Shown here in pieces: positions 45,971-55,571 of a stretch of 64,000 bases of DNA. Within the stretch, counting starts at the first letter, position 1. The number at the start of each line of letters is the position of its first letter. Source of the DNA: Marinobacter nitratireducens (lineage in GTDB: Bacteria > Pseudomonadota > Gammaproteobacteria > Pseudomonadales > Oleiphilaceae). The notes under the pieces were generated by a model. The model did no database searches, was not told where the DNA came from, and was given only the letters and a program-made list of their open reading frames with translations. A program made the position numbers and the translations under genes. The stretch covers positions 62,001 to 126,000 of the forward strand of contig NZ_ANIE01000002.1 in assembly GCF_000708045.1 (NCBI RefSeq), in the 5' to 3' direction.

Positions 45971-47896
45971 ATGCCCGTCGTTACTTTGCCCGATGGCAGT
46001 CACCGCAGTTTTTCCGAATCCGTTACCGTTCATGATGTTGCAGCCGATATCGGTGCAGGACTTGCCAAGGCCGCTCTGGCCGGACGTGTAAACGGTAAGC
46101 TGGTGGACACGAGCTATCAGATCGATGAAGACATTGAACTGGCCATCGTAACCGAGCGGGACGAGGATGGTGTCGATATTATTCGCCATTCCACCGCTCA
46201 CCTTTTGGCGATGGCCGTCAAGGAGTTGTTCCCGGAAGCGCAGGTCACGATCGGCCCCGTGGTGGATAACGGCTTCTACTACGACTTCAAGTTCGATCGT
46301 CCGTTTACCAATGACGATCTGGCGCGTATCGAAAAGCGTATGGAAGAGCTGGCCAAGCAGGACATTCCGGTATCGCGGTCTGTCATGTCACGTGGTGATG
46401 CGGTAAAGCTTTTCGAGGACATGGGCGAGGAATACAAGGTCCGAATCATCGAAGACATTCCTGGCGACGAAGACCTTTCGTTCTACCGCCAGGGTGATTT
46501 CATCGATCTTTGTCGTGGGCCGCACGTGCCCAGCACCGGCAAACTCAAGGCTTTCAAACTGACCAAGGTGGCAGGCGCCTACTGGCGTGGGGACACCAGC
46601 AACGAGCAGTTGCAGCGGGTCTACGGTACTGCCTGGGGCAACAAGAAGGAGCTCAAGGCCTACCTGAACCGCCTGGAAGAAGCGGAAAAACGTGACCACC
46701 GCAAGGTCGGCAAGAAACTGAACCTGTTCCATATGCAGGAAGAAGCGCCGGGCATGGTGTTCTGGCACCCGGACGGTTGGTCTCTGTACCAGGAAGTAGA
46801 ACAGTACATGCGTCGCAAACAGCAACAGCATGGCTACAAGGAAATTCGTACACCGCAGGTGGTTTCCCGCACGCTCTGGGAAAAGTCGGGGCACTGGGAC
46901 AAGTTCCAGGACGACATGTTCACCACCGAGTCCGAAAAGCACGATTACGCCATCAAGCCGATGAACTGCCCGTGCCACGTTCAGGTGTTTAACCAGGGCC
47001 TCAAGAGTTATAAGGATCTGCCTCTGCGGCTGGCAGAATTTGGCTCTTGCCACCGGAATGAGGCATCCGGTGCCTTGCATGGCCTGATGCGTGTTCGTGG
47101 CTTTACGCAGGATGATGCGCATATCTTCTGTGAGGAAGACGCGATTCAGACTGAAGTGTCCGCCTTTATCGAAATGCTGCACGAAATCTATACGGACTTC
47201 GGTTTTACCGAGATTCTGTACAAGCTCTCGACCCGTCCGGAAAAACGTGTTGGTTCGGATGAGGTCTGGGATAAGGCTGAGGCCGCCCTTGAAGAAGCGC
47301 TGAACCGCGAGGGTGTCGACTGGGAGCTGCTGCCGGGTGAGGGGGCTTTCTATGGCCCGAAGATCGAATTTTCCCTGAAAGACTGTATCGGCCGTGTTTG
47401 GCAGTGCGGCACCATTCAGGTTGATTTCTCCATGCCGGGACGCCTGGGTGCCCAGTATGTGGCCGATAATTCCGAGCGCAAGACACCGGTTATGCTGCAC
47501 CGGGCGGTGCTCGGTTCTTTCGAGCGCTTTATCGGTATTCTGATAGAAGAGTATGAGGGATCGTTCCCGACCTGGCTCGCGCCGACTCAGGTTGCGGTCC
47601 TCAATATCACCGATAATCAGCGTGATTTTTGTCAGGATCTGGAGAAAAAGCTAGAATCTTGCGGCTATAGGGTTAATGCTGACTTGAGAAACGAGAAGAT
47701 CGGCTTTAAAATCCGCGAGCATACTCTTAACAAGGTTCCCTATCTTGTCGTCGTTGGCGACAAGGAAGTAGAGAACAATGCCGTTGCAGTACGTACTCGC
47801 AAGGGCGAAGATCTGGGAACTATGTCGATCGATGAGTTCAAGCAACTTCTTGCAGATGACGTCGATCGCAAAGGTAGAACTAAAACGGAGATCTGA
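45971..47896 (+). CDS. thrS: Threonyl-tRNA synthetase
   Basis: A 641-aa class II synthetase. The TGS domain (about 1-60; [20 protein letters not shown]), the editing domain ([16 protein letters not shown] and the HxxxH zinc site), the catalytic core with [27 protein letters not shown] and [12 protein letters not shown], and the anticodon-binding C-terminus are all intact. ACAGGAGC precedes ATG 45971. A GTGATC/GATCAC hairpin lies at 45923-45943 in the leader; whether it is an operator cannot be told. infC starts inside the TGA stop, so the two are coupled. Confidence 0.98.
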   Translation: MPVVTLPDGSHRSFSESVTVHDVAADIGAGLAKAALAGRVNGKLVDTSYQIDEDIELAIVTERDEDGVDIIRHSTAHLLAMAVKELFPEAQVTIGPVVDNGFYYDFKFDRPFTNDDLARIEKRMEELAKQDIPVSRSVMSRGDAVKLFEDMGEEYKVRIIEDIPGDEDLSFYRQGDFIDLCRGPHVPSTGKLKAFKLTKVAGAYWRGDTSNEQLQRVYGTAWGNKKELKAYLNRLEEAEKRDHRKVGKKLNLFHMQEEAPGMVFWHPDGWSLYQEVEQYMRRKQQQHGYKEIRTPQVVSRTLWEKSGHWDKFQDDMFTTESEKHDYAIKPMNCPCHVQVFNQGLKSYKDLPLRLAEFGSCHRNEASGALHGLMRVRGFTQDDAHIFCEEDAIQTEVSAFIEMLHEIYTDFGFTEILYKLSTRPEKRVGSDEVWDKAEAALEEALNREGVDWELLPGEGAFYGPKIEFSLKDCIGRVWQCGTIQVDFSMPGRLGAQYVADNSERKTPVMLHRAVLGSFERFIGILIEEYEGSFPTWLAPTQVAVLNITDNQRDFCQDLEKKLESCGYRVNADLRNEKIGFKIREHTLNKVPYLVVVGDKEVENNAVAVRTRKGEDLGTMSIDEFKQLLADDVDRKGRTKTEI

Positions 47897-48435
47897 TTAT
47901 TAAACAGCGAGCGAATCGGGGACGCGCACCAAAAGCGCCGATCAACGAGAATATTGATGCAACTGAAGTCCGTCTGATTGACGCGGAAGGCAATCAGGTA
48001 GGGGTGGTTCCCATTGAGGAAGCCCTCAAGCTGGCGGAAGAGGCGACTCTTGATCTGGTTCAGGTTACGGATTCCGATCCGATCGTCTGTAAGATAATGG
48101 ACTATGGCAAGAAAATCTTCGAAGAGAAGAAAGCCAAGGCCGCTGCCAAGAAAAAGCAGAAGCAGACTCAGATCAAAGAGCTTAAGTTCCGTCCAGGAAC
48201 TGAAGAAGGGGATTATCAGGTCAAACTACGCAACCTGGTACGTTTCCTTGAAAACGGGGACCGCGGCAAGATCACAATTCGCTTCCGTGGGCGTGAGATG
48301 GCACACCAGGAAATTGGTATGAAGCTCATGCAGCGGATTGAAGAAGATGTGGCCGAGCTGGGCCAGGTGGAACTGCGGCCGAAAATGGAAGGCCGTCAGA
48401 TGACCATGGTCGTGGCGCCCCGCAAGAAGAAGTGA
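47896..48435 (+). CDS. infC: Translation initiation factor IF-3, ATT start
   Basis: 179 aa. The only suitable start is ATT at 47896 ([20 protein letters not shown]), which overlaps the thrS stop TGA by one base. The N-domain ([24 protein letters not shown]) and C-domain ([21 protein letters not shown]-like region, [13 protein letters not shown]) match IF-3. Use of ATT is known in E. coli infC: IF-3 itself discriminates against non-canonical starts and so represses its own translation. A gene call from the first GTG (48004) would lose 36 residues. Confidence 0.96.
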   Translation: MIKQRANRGRAPKAPINENIDATEVRLIDAEGNQVGVVPIEEALKLAEEATLDLVQVTDSDPIVCKIMDYGKKIFEEKKAKAAAKKKQKQTQIKELKFRPGTEEGDYQVKLRNLVRFLENGDRGKITIRFRGREMAHQEIGMKLMQRIEEDVAELGQVELRPKMEGRQMTMVVAPRKKK

Positions 48436-48453
48436 ACCTGATCCAATGACGGG

Positions 48454-48473
48454 TCCCCCGCATCGGCGGGGGA
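48454..48473 (+). other. Intercistronic hairpin infC-rpmI
   Basis: TCCCCCGC (48454-48461), ATCG loop, GCGGGGGA (48466-48473). The only weak T-tract is TTTG. In E. coli the infC-rpmI region carries structure for L20 autoregulation; a link here is possible but not shown. Confidence 0.6.
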
Positions 48474-48527
48474 TTTGTCGTTCAGGGGCACATGTGTTTT
48501 TTTATAATAGAATGCGGAGTTTTAAAA

Positions 48528-48719
48528 ATGCCGAAGATGAAAACCAAAAGTGGAGCTACTAAACGGTTCAAGAAGACCGCCAATGGCTTCAAGCACAAGC
48601 AGTCCTTCACCAGTCATATTCTGACCAAGAAGAGCCCAAAGCGTAAGCGTCAGCTCCGTGGTACCAAGCTGATCGCCAAGTCTGATGTGGCTTCCATCAA
48701 GCGTATGACCGCGTGCTAA
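48528..48719 (+). CDS. rpmI: 50S ribosomal protein L35
   Basis: 63 aa from ATG 48528 ([20 protein letters not shown]). Basic, full length for L35. An upstream GTG/ATG reading (48492, MCFFIIECG) adds residues that are not L35-like, so it was rejected. AGGAG-like GGAG precedes the start. Typical order rpmI-rplT after infC. Confidence 0.97.
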   Translation: MPKMKTKSGATKRFKKTANGFKHKQSFTSHILTKKSPKRKRQLRGTKLIAKSDVASIKRMTAC

Positions 48720-48770
48720 CGCAGGCGCTAACGATTCCTGAAAAGGTTTAGAAGGTAGAAGGATTAAAGT

Positions 48771-49124
48771 ATGGCTCGTGTAAAACGTGGTGTGGTAGCA
48801 CGCCGTCGTCACAAGAAAGTTCTTAATCAGGCTAAAGGCTACTACGGTGCCCGCAGTCGTGTATTTCGTGTAGCCAAGCAGGCGGTTATCAAGGCCGGTC
48901 AGTACGCGTACCGTGACCGTCGTAACCGCAAGCGTGCGTTCCGCGCTCTGTGGATTGCTCGTATCAACGCTGGTGCCCGCGCAAACGGCCTGTCTTACAG
49001 CCGTCTGATCGCTGGTCTGAAAAAGGCTAACGTTGAAATCGATCGTAAGGTTCTGGCAGATCTGGCCATGAACGAACAGCAGGCGTTTGCTGCTGTTGTC
49101 GAGAAAGCCAAAGCATCCCTGTGA
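48771..49124 (+). CDS. rplT: 50S ribosomal protein L20
   Basis: 117 aa. [20 protein letters not shown] and the [26 protein letters not shown]-terminal domain match L20. It binds 23S rRNA early in 50S assembly, and in E. coli it represses its own operon by binding the rpmI leader. AGAAGGTAGAAGG precedes the start. A terminator-like hairpin at 49192 separates it from pheS. Confidence 0.98.
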   Translation: MARVKRGVVARRRHKKVLNQAKGYYGARSRVFRVAKQAVIKAGQYAYRDRRNRKRAFRALWIARINAGARANGLSYSRLIAGLKKANVEIDRKVLADLAMNEQQAFAAVVEKAKASL

Positions 49125-49191
49125 TCGCTTAAGCTCTTCATCGATTGATGATCGATTTGGGCGTCTCATGGCATCATGAAGGCGCCTTCTG

Positions 49192-50260
<1,069 letters not shown>

Positions 50261-50318
50261 TCACGCGTCGGACAGATTCAAAAATTCAGGCGAAATCGCA
50301 TCAGGACAAGGCAATAAC

Positions 50319-52691
50319 ATGAAATTCAGTGAACAGTGGCTGCGCGAGTGGGTTAATCCGGAAATTGGCACTCAGGAATTGATGGATCAGATCACCATGG
50401 CTGGTCTGGAAGTGGATGGTTTTGAGCCCGTGGCGGGTGATTTCACCGGCATTGTGGTCGGTGAGGTTCAATCCGTTGAGGCCCATCCGGATGCAGACAA
50501 GCTCCGCGTTTGCCAGGTCAGTGACGGCAGCAATGTGGTGCAGGTGGTTTGCGGCGCGCCCAATGTTCGGCAAGGCCTGAAAGTACCATTTGCGGTGGTG
50601 GGTGCGGTGTTGCCCGGAAATTTCAAGATCAAAAAGGCGAAGCTTCGTGGTCAGCCCTCCGAGGGCATGCTGTGTTCTGAGTCCGAGCTCGGGCTTTCTG
50701 ACAACCACGATGGGTTGATGGAGTTGCCTGCCGACGCACCGGTTGGCCAGGCTGTGGCTGAGTACCTGAAGCTCAATGACGTCACCATCGATGTCGACCT
50801 CACACCGAACCGCAGCGATTGTCTGTCTATCAAGGGGATTGCACGGGAAGTTGGCGTTCTGAACAGTACCCAGGTTGAAAGCCCGGTCATCGAGGCTGTC
50901 GACGCGGTGCACTCCGAGGTGCCGGATATTCGTATTGAGGCTCCGGCGGGCTGCCCTCGTTATTTGGGGCGCGTTCTCCGCAACGTAAACATCCAGGCGC
51001 AAACGCCGCTCTGGATGAAAGAGAAACTGCGCCGTTCAGGCATCCGCTCCATCGACCCCGCGGTTGATGTGACGAACTACGTGTTGCTTGAACTGGGCCA
51101 GCCGATGCATGCGTTTGACCGCGATGAACTCAAGGGCGGGATTGTTGTGCGCATGGCGAGCCAGGGCGAGAAGCTGGTATTGCTGGACGGCCAGGAAGTT
51201 GAGCTTACCGAGCAGACACTGATCATCGCCGATCATGAGAAGCCCGTTGCTATTGCTGGGGTAATGGGCGGCGAGCACTCCGGCGTGAGCACAAAGACCC
51301 GGGACCTGGTGCTTGAAGCAGCGTACTTCGACCCAATCATTCTCGCGGGTAAGGCGCGTCATTATGGTTTGCACACCGATGCGTCCCACCGGTTTGAGCG
51401 TGGCGTTGATTACAAGCTCGCTCGTGACGCCATGGAGCGGGCAACGCGCCTGTTGATGGATATCGTCGGCGGTGAGCCTGGGGAGGTCGTGGAAGTTGTC
51501 AGCGAGGAGGACCTTCCTGCAGACAAGCTCGTTCAGTTGCGTGCCAAGCGCCTGACGGATGTTCTGGGGCTGGAAATTGATCGCACCACAGTTGAAGAAA
51601 TCCTGACCCGTCTCGGTCTGCATGTGGAAAAACTGCTCAAGGATGGCTGGGAGATCAGCGTCCCGAGTTTCCGTCCCGATATCTCCATTGAAGAAGACCT
51701 GATCGAAGAAGTTGGCAGGATCTATGGGTATAACAACCTGCCGGTGACCGAACCGAACGGCTCTCTGGGCCTGCGTCCACGCGAGGAAGCGACTCGCCCA
51801 GTCTCTGCCATCCGGAATTTCTTCGTCGACAATGGGTATCAGGAGGCGATTACGTACAGCTTCGTGGATCCGAAAATCCAGAAGCTCGTTGATCCGGAAA
51901 ATGAAGGTATCGCTCTGGCGAATCCTATCTCCTCGGATCTCTCTGTCATGCGGACCAGTCTCTGGAGCGGCCTGCTGAAGACGGTTGCGTACAACCAGAA
52001 TCGTCAGCAACCGCGTATCCGCCTGTTTGAAACCGGCTTGAGGTTCCAGCAGGATGGCGAGCGTATCGATCAGCAGCCAATGCTTGCAGGTGTTGTGGTT
52101 GGCTCACAGTATCCGGAAAACTGGGTAAACGGTCGCAGAACCGCGGATTTCTTTGATGTAAAAGGGGATCTTGAGAGTCTGTTCCGGGTGCTTGGTATCG
52201 AAATCCAGTTTGTTGGTAGTCAGCATCCTGCGCTGCATCCTGGCCAGACTGCGGAGCTTCTGCGGGATGGTGAGCATGTCGGCTGGCTCGGTACCTTGCA
52301 CCCGCAAGTGCAGAAAAATCTTGAACTTAATGGCACGATCCTGATGTTTGAGCTATTCTTGAATTCGATCGTTACCGGTTATGTGCCTAATTTCAAAGAA
52401 ATTTCAAAATTCCCGGAAGTTCGCAGGGATTTGGCTATCATTACCGGGAGCGAGGTGGCGTTTGCCGAGGTTGAGCGTGTGGCTAGAAAGCACGCAGGCG
52501 AGCACCTTACGGCGTTGCGTGCGTTTGATGTCTATGAAGGCGAGAGTCTGGGCGAGGGTAACCGTAGCCTGGCTTTGAGCCTGTTCTGGCAGCATCCCGA
52601 GCGCACGTTGAACGAGGATGAAGTGCATTCGCTCTTCAACGGTGTGATTGACGCATTGAAAGAAGAGCTGGGGGCAACACTGAGGAGTTGA
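50319..52691 (+). CDS. pheT: Phenylalanyl-tRNA synthetase beta subunit
   Basis: 790 aa, near E. coli length (795). The N-terminal tRNA-binding OB-fold (GLEVDGFEPVAGDFTGIVVGEV) is followed by B3/B4 and B5 domains. The editing site region is near TKTRDLVLEAAYFDP. The inactive core-like module and the C-terminal FDX-ACB anticodon domain (FKEISKFPEVRRDLAIIT) complete it. Only 3 bp separate it from ihfA. Confidence 0.98.
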   Translation: MKFSEQWLREWVNPEIGTQELMDQITMAGLEVDGFEPVAGDFTGIVVGEVQSVEAHPDADKLRVCQVSDGSNVVQVVCGAPNVRQGLKVPFAVVGAVLPGNFKIKKAKLRGQPSEGMLCSESELGLSDNHDGLMELPADAPVGQAVAEYLKLNDVTIDVDLTPNRSDCLSIKGIAREVGVLNSTQVESPVIEAVDAVHSEVPDIRIEAPAGCPRYLGRVLRNVNIQAQTPLWMKEKLRRSGIRSIDPAVDVTNYVLLELGQPMHAFDRDELKGGIVVRMASQGEKLVLLDGQEVELTEQTLIIADHEKPVAIAGVMGGEHSGVSTKTRDLVLEAAYFDPIILAGKARHYGLHTDASHRFERGVDYKLARDAMERATRLLMDIVGGEPGEVVEVVSEEDLPADKLVQLRAKRLTDVLGLEIDRTTVEEILTRLGLHVEKLLKDGWEISVPSFRPDISIEEDLIEEVGRIYGYNNLPVTEPNGSLGLRPREEATRPVSAIRNFFVDNGYQEAITYSFVDPKIQKLVDPENEGIALANPISSDLSVMRTSLWSGLLKTVAYNQNRQQPRIRLFETGLRFQQDGERIDQQPMLAGVVVGSQYPENWVNGRRTADFFDVKGDLESLFRVLGIEIQFVGSQHPALHPGQTAELLRDGEHVGWLGTLHPQVQKNLELNGTILMFELFLNSIVTGYVPNFKEISKFPEVRRDLAIITGSEVAFAEVERVARKHAGEHLTALRAFDVYEGESLGEGNRSLALSLFWQHPERTLNEDEVHSLFNGVIDALKEELGATLRS

Positions 52692-52694
52692 GAC

Positions 52695-52997
52695 ATGGCG
52701 GCTTTGACAAAGGCGGAGATGGCCGAGCGGTTGTATGAGGAGTTGGGCCTGAACAAGCGTGAAGCCAAGGAAATGGTGGAAGCTTTTTTCGACGAGATCA
52801 GAGGCGCACTCAGTCACAACGAGCAGGTCAAGTTATCAGGGTTTGGTAACTTCGACCTGCGCGACAAGAAGCAGCGGCCGGGACGGAACCCGAAAACTGG
52901 TGAAGAAATTCCAATCAGTGCACGGCGCGTAGTTACGTTTCGTCCAGGGCAAAAACTGAAGCAGAAAGTAGAAGCGTATGCTGGAACCCAGTCATAA
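52695..52997 (+). CDS. ihfA: Integration host factor alpha subunit
   Basis: 100 aa. The HU/IHF fold with [21 protein letters not shown], the beta-arm [29 protein letters not shown] and conserved Pro of the arm (NPKTG) are intact. It heterodimerises with IhfB to bend DNA. It is directly downstream of pheT, as in other Gammaproteobacteria. Its end overlaps the MerR-like start by 20 bp. Confidence 0.98.
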   Translation: MAALTKAEMAERLYEELGLNKREAKEMVEAFFDEIRGALSHNEQVKLSGFGNFDLRDKKQRPGRNPKTGEEIPISARRVVTFRPGQKLKQKVEAYAGTQS

Positions 52998-53343
52998 CAA
53001 TGAACTCCCCGCGATTCCGGGGAAGCGCTATTTCACGATTGGTGAAGTGGCTGAGCTGTGTGCGGTAAAAGCGCACGTCCTGCGCTATTGGGAACAGGAG
53101 TTCCCGCAGCTGTCGCCAGTGAAACGTCGGGGCAACCGGCGTTACTATCAGCGCGCGGATGTCATCACAATCCGACAGATTCGCAGCCTGTTGTATGATC
53201 AGGGGTACACCATCGGTGGGGCCAAGCAGAAGCTCAGCAGCCACGAGGTGAAAGACGATACCTCTCAGTACAAGCAGCTGATCAGGCAAATGATTACCGA
53301 GCTTGAAGAGGTTCTGGAAGTTCTCAACTCTCCAGCCGGGTAA
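52978..53343 (+). CDS. MerR-family helix-turn-helix protein (HTH downstream of ihfA)
   Basis: 121 aa. The winged-helix signature [31 protein letters not shown] and [27 protein letters not shown] is that of MerR proteins. The C-terminus is a short dimerisation helix with no effector cysteines. The pheT-ihfA-merR order is standard in Gammaproteobacteria; the gene's targets are not known to me. Its start overlaps ihfA by 20 bp, so it is translated from the same mRNA. Confidence 0.92.
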   Translation: MLEPSHNNELPAIPGKRYFTIGEVAELCAVKAHVLRYWEQEFPQLSPVKRRGNRRYYQRADVITIRQIRSLLYDQGYTIGGAKQKLSSHEVKDDTSQYKQLIRQMITELEEVLEVLNSPAG

Positions 53344-53357
53344 TGTTTGCTGACCAG

Positions 53358-53394
53358 AAAGCCGAAGGCGTCTTTGCATGACCCCTTCGGCTTT
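53358..53394. terminator. Bidirectional terminator
   Basis: AAAGCCGAAGG (53358-53368) and CCTTCGGCTTT (53384-53394) form an 11-bp stem. It ends the thrS to merR operon and could also end the convergent DUF2892 gene. Confidence 0.82.
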
Positions 53395-53409
53395 GTCGTT
53401 TCTTAATCA

Positions 53410-53595
53410 TTATTTTTTGCAGGTTTTAATTCCAAAAATGGAATAGGCCGGGCAGTTACCCATCAAAGCGGTCACCAGGGGCACAATGCCGATCCATCCC
53501 CAGGGGGTTTGTGGCCCGACGAAGACCAACGCGATCAGGATGATGCCAATTACGGCGCGGATAGTTCTGTCTGCAGATCCCATATTCACAGTCAT
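53410..53595 (-). CDS. Small DUF2892 membrane protein
   Basis: 61 aa with two short hydrophobic helices (VIGIILIALVFV, WIGIVPLVTALMG) and the family end GNCPAYSIFGIKTCKK. MGSADRTIRAVIG is the usual start. The two cysteines (CPAYSIFGIKTC) are typical of the family, which appears as a fused or separate partner of rhodaneses (YgaP). GGAGAAAG precedes ATG 53595 on the minus strand. It is divergent from a Crp/Fnr regulator, the likely controller; see the site at 53662. Confidence 0.88.
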   Translation of the reverse strand: MTVNMGSADRTIRAVIGIILIALVFVGPQTPWGWIGIVPLVTALMGNCPAYSIFGIKTCKK

Positions 53596-53661
53596 CGCTC
53601 TTTCTCCTCTGATGAGCGTCGTTGATGATGCGACTATAGAGCGACACGCCGCATAGCTTCA

Positions 53662-53674
53662 GTGATAAAGTCAC
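53662..53674. promoter_or_regulatory. Candidate Crp/Fnr-type operator between DUF2892 and its divergent regulator
   Basis: GTGATAAAGTCAC is an inverted repeat GTGA-N5-TCAC. TATAGT on the minus strand (complement of 53633-53638) is a good -10 for DUF2892, with a start predicted near 53626. The repeat centre is then about 42 bp upstream, the class-II activator distance. Spacing differs by one base from the CRP consensus GTGA-N6-TCAC. Confidence 0.5.
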
Positions 53675-53708
53675 ATTCAGCGTTTGGGTATCGAACGAGG
53701 AAGAATCA

Positions 53709-54329
53709 ATGCCAGCCCATAGCATTCTCAATACATTGAACGATGCACTTCGCCGGGATGCACTGGAAAACATTGGCAAAATGCACATGCCCGCCGGCTC
53801 GGTGGTTTTCAGCGCGGGTGAGCAATGCCGGGGATTGCCGCTGGTTACCGGGGGAAGCATCAAGGTCCAGATGACCGGGCTTTCCGGGCAAAGTATCGTG
53901 CTTTATCGCATGGGGGCTGACGATATTTGCACACTTTCAATTGGCTGTCTGATGACCGGTCGGGGTTACCGTGCTGAGGCTGTGGTGGAAGAGGATGCCG
54001 AAGCTTTGATGATTCCAAGAGGCCTATTTGACCGACTGATGGATCAGTCAGAAGATTTCCGGCTTGGAATTATGGAATCATACGGGCGCCGCCTTGACGA
54101 TTTGATGCTGCTGGTTGAAGAGGTTGCGTTCCGACGGATGGATGAACGCCTGCGCGAGTGGTTGGCCGCCCGGTCCGGGAAACGTGTATTGGCTATTACC
54201 CATCAGGAGTTGGCTGTTGAGCTGGGAACAGCGCGCGAGGTCGTCAGTCGGTTGCTGAAGGAGATGGAACGCAATGGTGAGGTCCTATTGTCTCGCGGGA
54301 AAATCGCGCTCCCGGGGAGTTTTGAGTGA
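53709..54329 (+). CDS. Crp/Fnr-family transcriptional regulator
   Basis: 206 aa. A cyclic-nucleotide-binding-like beta-roll (about 10-120) is followed by a dimer helix and an HTH (ITHQELAVELGTAREVVSRLLKEMER). The FNR 4-Cys iron-sulfur signature is absent; only Cys residues at about 41 (EQCRGL), 76 (DICTLS) and 81 (GCLM) are seen. No typical CRP cAMP-ligand pattern stands out, so the signal is unknown. A thiol or sulfide cue is a guess from the DUF2892 neighbour. The gene's last codons overlap the next start (GTGA). Confidence 0.87.
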   Translation: MPAHSILNTLNDALRRDALENIGKMHMPAGSVVFSAGEQCRGLPLVTGGSIKVQMTGLSGQSIVLYRMGADDICTLSIGCLMTGRGYRAEAVVEEDAEALMIPRGLFDRLMDQSEDFRLGIMESYGRRLDDLMLLVEEVAFRRMDERLREWLAARSGKRVLAITHQELAVELGTAREVVSRLLKEMERNGEVLLSRGKIALPGSFE

Positions 54330-55441
54330 GCCGAGCTGGGAAGCCTCGTATTCTCCTGTTGTCCGGGTATGACGCAGGCAGTCATCGTCGGTGGTACAAG
54401 CAGTTGGTCGCCCTGCTGGATGACTTTGACTGGACGATTCTGTCGCTTTCGCCACGATTTTTCCGCTGGCGCATCCGGGGGAATCCGTTGACTTGGCTTC
54501 ATGAGCCTGCCCTCAGAGAGCAATGGGATCTGATTATCGCAACCTCCATGGTGGATCTGTCGACATTGCGCGGTATCCACCCGCATCTTTCGACCGTGCC
54601 GTGTGTGCTGTACATGCATGAGAACCAGTTTGCCTACCCCGCTTCAGGCGCGCAGCCTTCGTCGGTCGATCCGCAGATGGTCAATCTCTATAGCGCTCTT
54701 TCTGCAGATCGTGTGGTGTTCAACAGCTCGTGGAACCAGAAGAGTTTTCTCGACGGTGTTGAAGCCTTGATGAGCAAAATGCCTGATGGTGTTCCGGAGG
54801 GCCTGGTGGGGGAATTGGAGAAAAAATCCCAGGTCGTCCCCGTTCCGATTGAGGATCGCTTGTTTGTTAAGCAGCCGGTTGAGAAAAACTGGCAGTGTCC
54901 TCACCTGCTATGGAACCATCGTTGGGAATACGACAAGGGGCCGGAACGATTGCTGGCGCTGCTGCAATCGTTGGAGCGGCGGAAGGTACCCTTCAGGTTG
55001 AGTGTCGTCGGGGAGCGGTTTCGGCGCTATCCACCGGTGTTTGACTCGATCCATGAGCAGTTCGGGCATAGGATCGAAAGATGGGGATACCTGGAAAGCC
55101 GGGCGTCGTACGAGCAGCTTCTTCTTGAGTCCGATGTCGTTGTATCCACTGCCGTGCATGATTTTCAGGGACTCTCCATGCTTGAGGCCATGGCAGCGGG
55201 TTGTATTCCCCTTGCGCCGGATCGCCTGGCATACCCGGAATATGTCCCCGGCGACTGTCTTTATACCGATCACATGAATGACCCTCCGGCGGAGGGAGAG
55301 TCGGCTGCAGATCGTCTGGAGACATTGATGCGAGAGCGGCCTCTACCGAGGTTGCCCACAGGTTGGAAGGCTTCAAAGCTTGGACCGGAGTACCGCCGCC
55401 TTATCAAGCAGCTTGCGGGGGATGCCTCGGCTTATCCATGA
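54326..55441 (+). CDS. DUF3524/GT4-like glycosyltransferase (tRNA-queuosine mannosyltransferase-like)
   Basis: 371 aa. The N-terminal part (ILLLSGYDAGSHRRWYKQLV, LYMHENQFAYPAS, PHLLWNHRWEYDKGPERLL) matches the DUF3524 N-terminal domain of QTMAN/GTDC1 proteins. A C-terminal GT4 nucleotide-sugar part follows (VVVSTAVHDFQGLSMLEAMAAGCIPLAPDRLAYPEYV). QTMAN adds mannose to queuosine of tRNA-Asp in animals; a bacterial role is inferred only. GTG 54326 overlaps the Crp/Fnr stop by 4 bp, so translation is coupled. Confidence 0.8.
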   Translation: MSRAGKPRILLLSGYDAGSHRRWYKQLVALLDDFDWTILSLSPRFFRWRIRGNPLTWLHEPALREQWDLIIATSMVDLSTLRGIHPHLSTVPCVLYMHENQFAYPASGAQPSSVDPQMVNLYSALSADRVVFNSSWNQKSFLDGVEALMSKMPDGVPEGLVGELEKKSQVVPVPIEDRLFVKQPVEKNWQCPHLLWNHRWEYDKGPERLLALLQSLERRKVPFRLSVVGERFRRYPPVFDSIHEQFGHRIERWGYLESRASYEQLLLESDVVVSTAVHDFQGLSMLEAMAAGCIPLAPDRLAYPEYVPGDCLYTDHMNDPPAEGESAADRLETLMRERPLPRLPTGWKASKLGPEYRRLIKQLAGDASAYP

Positions 55442-55571
55442 ATCATTGGTCGCGATAGCCCATTTGGGTCATTGTTTCCCGAGGAGAATCCTCGTAAACA
55501 TGTAGGTTGCATGTCTTGAATCGGGTAGTTGTTATGATCCGGGCGTACCTTTCGTCATATTCTGCCAATTG

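Noticed and set aside
49125-49191. pheM-like leader peptide before pheS
   Set aside because: No Phe-rich reading frame; the only small frame gives MKAPS.
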